From contig JAEZSM010000182.1 in assembly GCA_023421875.1 (NCBI GenBank), positions 1 to 9,771 on the forward strand: DNA of 9,771 nucleotides. Direction: 5' to 3'. This document shows, piece by piece, positions 1 through 5,762 of the stretch. The notes under the pieces are model-generated. The model searched no databases and was not told the DNA's origin. It worked only from the letters and a program-made list of their open reading frames with translations. The position numbers and the translations under genes were made by a program. Source of the stretch: Spirochaetota bacterium (GTDB taxonomy: Bacteria > Spirochaetota > Spirochaetia > Treponematales > Rectinemataceae). Positions within the stretch are counted from its first letter, which is position 1; each line of letters opens with the position of its first letter.

Positions 1-1728
1 CCCTTTATCTGCCTCGCGACGCTTTCGGACGAATCCCCTGATCCCGGCAAGGACGGACCCGGAGCCCTGGGCATCCTAGTCAAACCCTTTTCCGCCAAAG
101 ACCTCCTAGGGACCCTGGAGATAGCCCTCTATAGGGCAAAAATGGAAAAGCGACTGAGCGCCGAAGAAAAACGCTACCGGGAACTCTCCGATTTCAGCCT
201 CTCCCCCCGCTGCCTGTCGACGCCGGAAGGAAGGATTGTAGAGAGCAACGCTGCCTTCAGAAGTCTGTTTTCACCCGTGGAGAATGATATTCTGCTAAAA
301 GATTTTTTCTCCTCCTCCTCGGACTGGGAGATTCTTGAAAAGAGCCTACGGGAAGAAAAGCCAGTCCAGGGTAGGGAACTTGAGATGAAAGACTCGAGGG
401 GAGGGGAACTGAAGATCACGGTCTCCATAGCGGAATTCGACGATCCTCGTTATGGCCCTTTGCTGTCTTGGGAATTCTTTGACCTTACGGAGGCGCAGCG
501 CCTGAGGGAAGAACTGATGCAATCCCAGAAGATGGATGCCCTCGGCAGGCTCGCCGGCGGGATTGCCCACGATTTCAACAATATTTTGACAACCATTGTG
601 GGGCATGCCGAGATGCTTCGCATGGATCTCGACGTCGGCAACCCGCAAGACAAGGATATCGAAGGCATCGGCGCAGCGGCTTCAAGGGCTACGAGGCTTA
701 CCCGGCAACTCCTCGGCTTCTCCCGCAAACAGCCCTATAAGCCCAGGGTGCTTGAACTGTCCCAGCTCTTGAAGGAAACCGAGGGCATGCTCAAGAAGCT
801 TGCCGGAGAGGCGATCCTCTTTTCGCTCAGGCTTCCGAGTCTCGCCTTGCCGGTGTTCATAGATCCTATCCAGATCGAGCAAGCGCTGATGAACCTTGTG
901 GTGAACGCCAGGGATGCCCTGCAGGGAAAACCCTCGGGATCTATCGCTGTCTTCGCTCACCGTAAAACCCTCGCCAACACGAGTCACCTCCGGGGACGGG
1001 AACTCAAAGCGGGCGACTACGCTGTGATCAGTGTCGCCGATACGGGCTGCGGGATTTCCCCCGCCATGGCGGATAAGATCTTCGATCCTTTCTTTACCAC
1101 AAAGGGATTGCACAAGGGTACAGGCTTGGGTCTTGCGATCGTTGACTCGGTCATCAGCTCGGGCGGAGGCGCCGTGGAAGTAGTAAGCTTCCAGGGGGAG
1201 GGCAGCGAATTCAGGCTTTGGCTTCCCCTTGTCGCCGCCGGGCGCCGGAATGCCGCTCCCGACACGGAAGAATCGATGGACCAGGCCCAGGACGATTCGC
1301 TGGAGCTGCCCAAGGGGCTATCCCTGCTCATCGTGGATGACGATGAAGATTTGCTGGGCTTCCTTGCCTATGCAACAGCGCGAGCCGGCGCCCGGGTGAA
1401 TACCGCCCGCAACGGGGGCGAAGCCCTCATGCTGGTGGAAAAACAGCGTTTTGAAGCCCTGGTCATCGATGTGAACCTGCCCGGGCTGAACGGCTTCGCC
1501 CTCTATGAGCGCCTTGCCCAGGCTCATTCGACCGAGGGTCTTCCCTGTATCTTCATTTCCGGCAGGACGGTACAGGAGGAAGGGGAGCGGTCGCTGTCCG
1601 AAAGCGCCCAGGGACAAAGCAAAGGCATTACCGGAGTATTTCCGATCCTGGAAAAGCCCTTTACCCCTTCACAGTTGATCAGGGCAGTAAAGGCAAGCAT
1701 CGGATCAGGAGAGGATCATACGGTATAA
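1..1728 (+). CDS. Hybrid histidine kinase, REC-PAS-HisKA-HATPase-REC (5'-truncated by the window)
   Basis: Sensor kinase that autophosphorylates on His and passes phosphate to a fused receiver; no membrane segment is visible, so it is probably cytoplasmic. Numbering uses bases 1-3 as codon 1. An ATG exists at 142, but the frame is open from base 1 and codons 1-45 match the end of a receiver domain (LATLSD, then GILVKPF with the conserved Lys28), so 142 is probably not the true start. Next come a PAS-like domain (about 60-165), the phosphoacceptor helix GRLAGGIAHDFNNIL with His190, N-box MNLVVNARDA (297-306), G1 DTGCG (347-351), FDPFF (361-365) and G2 GTGLG (373-377). The C-terminal receiver (about 439-567) has the acidic cluster Asp446-448, phosphoacceptor Asp490, Ser520 and Lys552. 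The AHDFNN type is typical of soluble hybrid kinases. The 3' end overlaps the convergent ABC ATPase gene by 24 bp. Signal and output partner are unknown. Confidence 0.93.
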   Translation, partial: PFICLATLSDESPDPGKDGPGALGILVKPFSAKDLLGTLEIALYRAKMEKRLSAEEKRYRELSDFSLSPRCLSTPEGRIVESNAAFRSLFSPVENDILLKDFFSSSSDWEILEKSLREEKPVQGRELEMKDSRGGELKITVSIAEFDDPRYGPLLSWEFFDLTEAQRLREELMQSQKMDALGRLAGGIAHDFNNILTTIVGHAEMLRMDLDVGNPQDKDIEGIGAAASRATRLTRQLLGFSRKQPYKPRVLELSQLLKETEGMLKKLAGEAILFSLRLPSLALPVFIDPIQIEQALMNLVVNARDALQGKPSGSIAVFAHRKTLANTSHLRGRELKAGDYAVISVADTGCGISPAMADKIFDPFFTTKGLHKGTGLGLAIVDSVISSGGGAVEVVSFQGEGSEFRLWLPLVAAGRRNAAPDTEESMDQAQDDSLELPKGLSLLIVDDDEDLLGFLAYATARAGARVNTARNGGEALMLVEKQRFEALVIDVNLPGLNGFALYERLAQAHSTEGLPCIFISGRTVQEEGERSLSESAQGQSKGITGVFPILEKPFTPSQLIRAVKASIGSGEDHTV

Positions 1729-2433
1729 GCGCTCTTCGAGCTCGCTGAAATCCTTAGAGCCGTAGCTCCGGGCCTCCCTGGGCGTTTCGATTGCGAGATT
1801 CTCCAGAAGCCGGGCTGGCCGCGAAGAAAAGACGAGTATCCTGTCGGCCAGGTAGAGGGCGTCCTGCACGTCGTGGGTTACAAAAATCGTCGTTCTGCGC
1901 TCCTCCCTCCACAATAGGGAAAATAGATCCATCAAATCGATCCGTAGTTTTAGGTCCACCGATGAAAAAGCCTCGTCCAGGAGCAGCACTTCGGATGGAT
2001 AGGAAAAGGCCCTGGCCAGAGAAAGCCTTCGGCGCATTCCACCCGAAAGGGCGGGCGGCTTGAAGGAAGCATAGGCCTCGAGACCCGCGGCAGCGATAAA
2101 GCGCAGCGCCCGATCCCTGATATTCTTCTCATTTTCCAGGCCCGAGAGGGCAAAAAGTATGTTGTCCAGAGAGGAGAGCCAGGGCAGAAGGCGGGGATCC
2201 TGGAAGGAATAGGAAAAGCTCGCCTGGGGAAAACCGATGAGCCTGCCCGAGTCGGCAGGGATCAGACCGGCCAGGATATTGAGAAAACTCGTTTTTCCGC
2301 AGCCCGAGGGACCAAGAATCGCTGTGACCGATGAAGAAGGGAAGTCGGCGCTGATCCCTGCCAGGACCTGCCGCGCACCGAAGCTTTTTTCTATTTCCCG
2401 GGCTTTCAGTAAAAGCTCGTTCGGCGCGCTCAT
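1705..2433 (-). CDS. ABC transporter ATP-binding protein, NitT/TauT type
   Basis: Cytoplasmic ATPase subunit (242 aa) that powers the adjacent permease. All motifs are intact: Walker A GPSGCGKT (41-48), Q-loop Gln78 in SFQDPRLLPW, signature LSGGM (129-133), Walker B VLLLDE (149-154), D-loop SSVD, and H-loop His187 in VTHDV. The LLPW after the Q-loop and the DALYLADRI segment after the H-loop are typical of the nitrate/sulfonate/taurine/thiamine-precursor importers (SsuB/TauB/ThiZ-like). A reading frame extends 68 codons further upstream, but that part is out-of-frame permease sequence. The ATG at 2433 starts the conserved domain and overlaps the permease stop by 4 bases (ATGA). GGAG lies 8 bases before it (2442-2445). 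The stop codon lies inside the end of the convergent kinase gene. The substrate cannot be read from this subunit. Confidence 0.95.
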   Translation of the reverse strand: MSAPNELLLKAREIEKSFGARQVLAGISADFPSSSVTAILGPSGCGKTSFLNILAGLIPADSGRLIGFPQASFSYSFQDPRLLPWLSSLDNILFALSGLENEKNIRDRALRFIAAAGLEAYASFKPPALSGGMRRRLSLARAFSYPSEVLLLDEAFSSVDLKLRIDLMDLFSLLWREERRTTIFVTHDVQDALYLADRILVFSSRPARLLENLAIETPREARSYGSKDFSELEERLYRMILS

Positions 2434-3251
2434 ACCTGAAGCTCCATTCTGCCCTTCTGAAGCCTCCGGGAAGCGATGCCCAGGAGAAATTCGCTCGTGC
2501 CGCAGAGAAAGACCGTCGCCGCAGCCCAGGCCAGCACCGCAGCCGTATCCAGCGAAAGCCTGGCATCCTGCATTCCCGTGCCAAGGGCGAAGGAGGGCTG
2601 GCTTAAAAGCTCCCCGGCGACCACAACCTTCCAGCACAGTCCCAGGGCGCTCTTCGCACCGGTTAAAAAATGCGGACTGGCAGAGGGCAGCCTGAGTCTA
2701 AAGAGGGTTGTCCTGGCGGGAACCTTGAAAACAGATGCCATCTGTAGCAGTTCGGGATCCACCGATTCGACGCCGGCGCAGACCGAACTGTGCATGAGCG
2801 GATAGGCCATGAGAAAGGCGGAAAAGATCGGTACGCCCGAAGCGGGCAGCCAGAACATGGCAACAAGAATGAGGGCCAGTACCGGCGTAGCCCTGATGGT
2901 CGTGAGAAGCGGGGCAATGAAGGGCTTGAAAAAGCCGCTCAGTGCGGCCAGGATTCCGCTGAGGCAGCCGGCGAGCAGGGAAAGCGCAAAGGCGATGCCC
3001 ACTCGCCGAAGGCTGCCCAGAACTGCTGCCCAGAATTCCCCAGTCCGTGCGATGCCCCAAAAAGAAGCGGCAACCTCGCCCGGTGGCGGCAGGATGAGCG
3101 AGCTGCCGACCAGGCCGGAGGCAAGGCGCCAGAGGAGGATCGCGGTGCAGACGCCTAAAAAACCGTAGCCCAGTTTTCCGGCGAGTTTGTTCTGCTTCTG
3201 CCGTATGCCGCCTTCAGCCCTGAAGGCGGGTGGATCACCGGGGGACCGCAT
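2430..3251 (-). CDS. ABC transporter permease, NitT/TauT type
   Basis: Inner-membrane channel subunit (273 aa) of the binding-protein-dependent importer, BPD_transp_1 family. Hydrophobic segments lie near residues 28-50, 84-106, 110-135, 139-160, 198-215 and 238-260, about six as expected. The motif LILPPPGEV (52-60) is the usual 'lP.P..v' start of SsuC/TauC-like permeases. The cytoplasmic EAA loop that contacts the ATPase is at about 169-215 (LLQMASVFKVPA to LGLCWKVVVAGEL). Position 176, usually Gly in this loop, is Lys; I recall the same FKV form in a spirochaete/clostridial/Thermotoga subfamily. The start is the ATG at 3251, 14 bp after the binding-protein stop. An AGAGGA lies just before it with an unusually short gap, and no other ATG, GTG or TTG is well placed. 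A strong hairpin overlaps codons 8-15. Confidence 0.93.
   Translation of the reverse strand: MRSPGDPPAFRAEGGIRQKQNKLAGKLGYGFLGVCTAILLWRLASGLVGSSLILPPPGEVAASFWGIARTGEFWAAVLGSLRRVGIAFALSLLAGCLSGILAALSGFFKPFIAPLLTTIRATPVLALILVAMFWLPASGVPIFSAFLMAYPLMHSSVCAGVESVDPELLQMASVFKVPARTTLFRLRLPSASPHFLTGAKSALGLCWKVVVAGELLSQPSFALGTGMQDARLSLDTAAVLAWAAATVFLCGTSEFLLGIASRRLQKGRMELQV
3208..3229 (-). repeat. GC-rich hairpin at the start of the permease gene
   Basis: Perfect 9-bp inverted repeat CCGCCTTCA / TGAAGGCGG with a 4-base loop, inside the permease gene about 22 bases after its start codon and about 36 bases after the binding-protein stop. No T-run follows on the minus strand, so it is not an ordinary intrinsic terminator. 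Its place just downstream of a binding-protein gene suggests a 3'-end stabiliser or partial attenuator that keeps binding protein above permease. That role is inference; the inverted repeat itself is directly visible. Confidence 0.5.
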
Positions 3252-3265
3252 ATCCTCTAACCCAG

Positions 3266-4225
3266 CTAATAATAGAACTTTTCGTCAGGAAGCCTGCCGC
3301 CCACCGAGATGGGATCAGCCTCCAGGAAGAGACTGAGCATGGCCTCTATGCTGGATCGAAGCTCCGAGGCCCGCAGGTATACATAGGCGGACTTTGGTAT
3401 TGCCGCTTCGGCAACTGCCGCCTTCATGCCCAGATCCAGGGATTCGATAAGTCGTGCCGATTCAGCCGGCTCCTTTACGGTTTTTTCAATGGAAGCCCGG
3501 TAAGCATTGTCAATCGCGTCGACGATGCCGGTTTTCGAGGCGGTCAGTTTGTCGGATATGACGAAAAGCGACATGGGATAGCTGTCGAGGCCGCTGGCTT
3601 CCTTCCAAAGCTCATCCAGATCGGCCACCTGCCTGAGCTCGGGGTTCAGCTTCAACGCCTGGGTCGCAAAGGGTTCGGGCATCACCGCCGCATCGATCCG
3701 GCCTGCTGCAAGCTGGGCTGCCATTTCCGGATAGGCGAGATTGTACTTGGGAACATAGTCTGTTCCGGCCTTAAGGCCTGCCTTGCCTGTAAGGTAGCGA
3801 AAAAGGTAATCCGGTGTGGCTTTCTGTCCTGCTACGTAGATTTCTCTTCCCCTGATATTCTCAAGGGATTTAATCGCCGGATCGGCGCTCAAGAATTTGA
3901 CCATGCCATTGCCCACCACGGCCAGAGCCTTGAGGGGGATTCCGGAATTGTAGAGCTTGACGGCGACGTTGAGGGGAAGAACAGCCCCCTGTATTTCGCC
4001 TGAAACCAGCTTGGCGGTTACTATATCGGCGCCGCCAGCGACACTGAACTGAACGCGGGCCGGCCCGGCAACGGGAGGGTCCTTCATCATCCATGCCGCA
4101 GCCATACCCGATGGCCCCTTCAGGATAGAGAGCGTATAGGTTTCGACAGTTTCGGCTCCCAAAGAAGCGAGGCTGATGACGATGGTGAGAAGCAGGCACA
4201 GCGCTGCCTTCCAATGCCGGTTCAT
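3266..4225 (-). CDS. ABC transporter periplasmic substrate-binding protein, NMT1/SsuA-like
   Basis: Captures the substrate in the periplasm and delivers it to the permease (319 aa). Residues 1-23/24 are a Sec signal peptide: basic MNRHWK, a hydrophobic core to about residue 21, and a SLGA cleavage region. Cys10 is not in a lipobox, so it is probably not a lipoprotein. The mature part has the periplasmic-binding-protein type 2 layout: LKGPSGMAAAWM near the N-terminus, SGEIQGAVLP (75-84), SLENIRGREIYVAGQ (120-134), AAGRIDAAVMPEPFA (173-187, a hallmark of NMT1/SsuA/ThiY-like proteins), and the C-terminal DPISVGGRLPDEKFYY. The start is ATG 4225, which shares its A with the TAA stop of the NFACT gene and has AGGAGG six bases upstream. 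The substrate is unknown. No riboswitch-sized leader precedes it, so a thiamine-precursor role gets no support from context. Confidence 0.93.
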   Translation of the reverse strand: MNRHWKAALCLLLTIVISLASLGAETVETYTLSILKGPSGMAAAWMMKDPPVAGPARVQFSVAGGADIVTAKLVSGEIQGAVLPLNVAVKLYNSGIPLKALAVVGNGMVKFLSADPAIKSLENIRGREIYVAGQKATPDYLFRYLTGKAGLKAGTDYVPKYNLAYPEMAAQLAAGRIDAAVMPEPFATQALKLNPELRQVADLDELWKEASGLDSYPMSLFVISDKLTASKTGIVDAIDNAYRASIEKTVKEPAESARLIESLDLGMKAAVAEAAIPKSAYVYLRASELRSSIEAMLSLFLEADPISVGGRLPDEKFYY

Positions 4226-5733
4226 TATGTACCTCCTGTAGATATGGACAAGATTTCTCTAAGCCTTTTTTCATCTAGGCGGATAAATAGGTTTTTTTCC
4301 ATGCTGGGGCTTACGAGTCCCTTAGTCTCTCCCTTGATCCGCCGCAGGTGCTTTACCTGGGTATAGTATACATTAGCTTCGGAATTTTTTCTCGCCTTCG
4401 AGTAGTAGACCGCCAGCGTTCCCGCATCAAGAAGAATCTCCAGGGGGACGCTCTTATCGCGCCGGGCCTTTATGAATACGTAGGAACCGGAATAGTCCCG
4501 CACATGGAGCCAGAGATCCGAGCCTCTGGTGTGATGCCTCAGCAGTTCGTCGTTTTCCTTGGCAGAGCGCCCTACCAGCAGTGTCCACCCGTTCTTTTCG
4601 ATCCATAGGCAGGGGTAGAGTTTCTTGGGTTTTTCGCGAACCGTGCCGCCCCGTTCCAGGGCTTTTGCGACCGAGAAGGGATCTGTCTGGGCGAAGAGTC
4701 TGTCACGCCAAAGCTGTGCCTCGTCCCTGGCTGTCTCCAGCCTCTGGCGCTCCCGCCGAAGGTCTTCCAGGCTTGAATCGGCCTTTTTAGCCCTTTCATA
4801 GTATCGTTTTGCGTTCCCAATGTGGTCGAGCCGGGGATCGACCTGTATGGAAATCGTTTTTCCGGTATAAAAATCCTGAGCTTCCACAAAACGAGAGCTA
4901 TCATTGCCGGAGGCCGTTCCCTGCGGCTTCTGGGGAAGTCCGGCCATCAGGATGTCGCCGATCTGCCTGAGCCGGGCACCCTGGGAAGCTTCTGCGATAC
5001 GGGCGTCTATTTCCTTGAGTTTAGTCTGGAAAAAAATGCGCTGGTCCTGAAACCGTTCCTCCACCTTTGCTAGAAGGCTCTCCATGGAGAGGTCTCCGCC
5101 CTTGGCTGAATACAGGGCGGCAATTTTTTCTGAAAAAGAACCTTCACCCTCCAGTTCCCGCACCTGGAACCTGTCCAGCCTGTCTGCCTTGCTGTCCTGA
5201 GCGGCCTGGCCATTCGTTACGGCCTGGTCGGCCGCGCGGGCAGCGGTATCGGCCGCTGCTTTTTCCAGGAGCTCTTCCACCCTGCAGAGCATTCCGGAAA
5301 CCTCGCCCCTGGCGGGCTTTCTGTACATAACGTCGACAATTCTGTTCTGATCATCCGCGAGTATTGCGTTGGCCGCTCCGCTCCAGAGACGGATATAGAG
5401 CCGATAGCGCTGTCCGTCTGCCTGGGAAAAATCCAATTTAAGGATTCTTTCTCTTCCCAACTGCCGCAGGGTGCAAAGGGTGGCGCCGCGCAGGTGCGAA
5501 CGAAGGCACTCCATAAAGCGCAGGGGCCTTTCGTTCTTCGCATGAAGGCTTGGTATCGGGTGTATCCTGCAGGAGCCGGCCCCCAGGCCGACAAAGACAT
5601 CCCGAAGCCCCCGGGGGCCGTAGAATTCCAGAATGAGGCTGTCGTAGCTGGGTTGAACGACCTTCTGGAGCTTGGCTCCTTCTATGTCCAGCTCCGAGAG
5701 AACAAGATCGATTTCCTTGTAATTGAGGGACAT
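4225..5733 (-). CDS. NFACT family protein, RqcH-like (ribosome-associated quality control), reduced form
   Basis: RqcH/Rqc2 proteins bind 50S subunits carrying stuck peptidyl-tRNA and recruit tRNA-Ala to add C-terminal alanine tails that target the peptide for degradation; old annotations call them fibronectin-binding protein. This one is 502 aa, shorter than the roughly 570 of Bacillus RqcH. The NFACT-N half is at about 1-150 (ELDIEGAKLQKVVQPSYDSL, then CLRSHLRGA). The conserved Asp-Arg pair of the family is Glu95-Arg96 here (QLGRERI). Residues 155-200 are an Ala/Gln/Asp-rich linker where other members carry a helix-hairpin-helix region. Coiled-coil arms lie at about 218-250 and 307-345. The NFACT-R domain is at about 373-495 (GRSAKENDELLRHH, DLWLHVRDYSGSYVFIK, HLRRIKGETKGLV). 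It starts 29 bp after secA and overlaps the next gene by 1 base. The ribosome binding site is weak. The family is secure; full RqcH activity is less so. Confidence 0.88.
   Translation of the reverse strand: MSLNYKEIDLVLSELDIEGAKLQKVVQPSYDSLILEFYGPRGLRDVFVGLGAGSCRIHPIPSLHAKNERPLRFMECLRSHLRGATLCTLRQLGRERILKLDFSQADGQRYRLYIRLWSGAANAILADDQNRIVDVMYRKPARGEVSGMLCRVEELLEKAAADTAARAADQAVTNGQAAQDSKADRLDRFQVRELEGEGSFSEKIAALYSAKGGDLSMESLLAKVEERFQDQRIFFQTKLKEIDARIAEASQGARLRQIGDILMAGLPQKPQGTASGNDSSRFVEAQDFYTGKTISIQVDPRLDHIGNAKRYYERAKKADSSLEDLRRERQRLETARDEAQLWRDRLFAQTDPFSVAKALERGGTVREKPKKLYPCLWIEKNGWTLLVGRSAKENDELLRHHTRGSDLWLHVRDYSGSYVFIKARRDKSVPLEILLDAGTLAVYYSKARKNSEANVYYTQVKHLRRIKGETKGLVSPSMEKNLFIRLDEKRLREILSISTGGT
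4232..4237 (-). promoter_or_regulatory. Ribosome binding site of the substrate-binding protein gene
   Basis: AGGAGG with a 6-base spacer to ATG 4225. It lies within the last codons of the NFACT gene (Thr-Gly-Gly-Thr-stop). It is the strongest Shine-Dalgarno site I see in the window, and it fixes the start of the binding-protein gene at the TAATG junction. Confidence 0.85.
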
Positions 5734-5743
5734 ATTAAAAGCA

Positions 5744-5756
5744 GACCCCGAGGGCC
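5744..5756 (-). terminator. Weak hairpin between secA and the NFACT gene
   Basis: On the minus strand GGCCCTCGGGGTC can fold into a 5-bp stem with one G-U pair and a 3-base loop, followed three bases later by TTTT. It fills most of the 29-bp gap between the secA stop and the NFACT start. This is weak for an intrinsic terminator; at most it would attenuate read-through. It may also sequester the only G-rich stretch ahead of the NFACT start. Confidence 0.22.
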
Positions 5757-5762
5757 GGACTT

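Noticed and set aside
1725..1745. Possible terminator just after the kinase stop (AGCGCTC/GAG..CGCT fold)
   Set aside because: The stem needs a 2-base bulge and is not followed by a T-run; it does not qualify as an intrinsic terminator.
2242..2259. Inverted repeat CCTGCC-CGAGTC-GGCAGG inside the ATPase gene
   Set aside because: Short 6-bp stem in the coding sequence just after the Walker A region; no regulatory context.
2434..2637. N-terminal extension of the ABC ATPase
   Set aside because: The extra 68 codons are out-of-frame permease sequence; the ATG at 2433 fits the family start and the ATGA overlap, and has GGAG eight bases upstream.
3230..4003. 257-codon open frame on the plus strand, antisense to the binding-protein gene
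   Set aside because: It is composition-driven shadow coding: the protein shows no recognisable domain, and the minus-strand gene has complete family motifs.
4226..4260. TPP riboswitch ahead of the NMT1-like binding protein
   Set aside because: There is no intergenic space: the gene overlaps the NFACT stop codon, and no THI-box-like sequence is visible.
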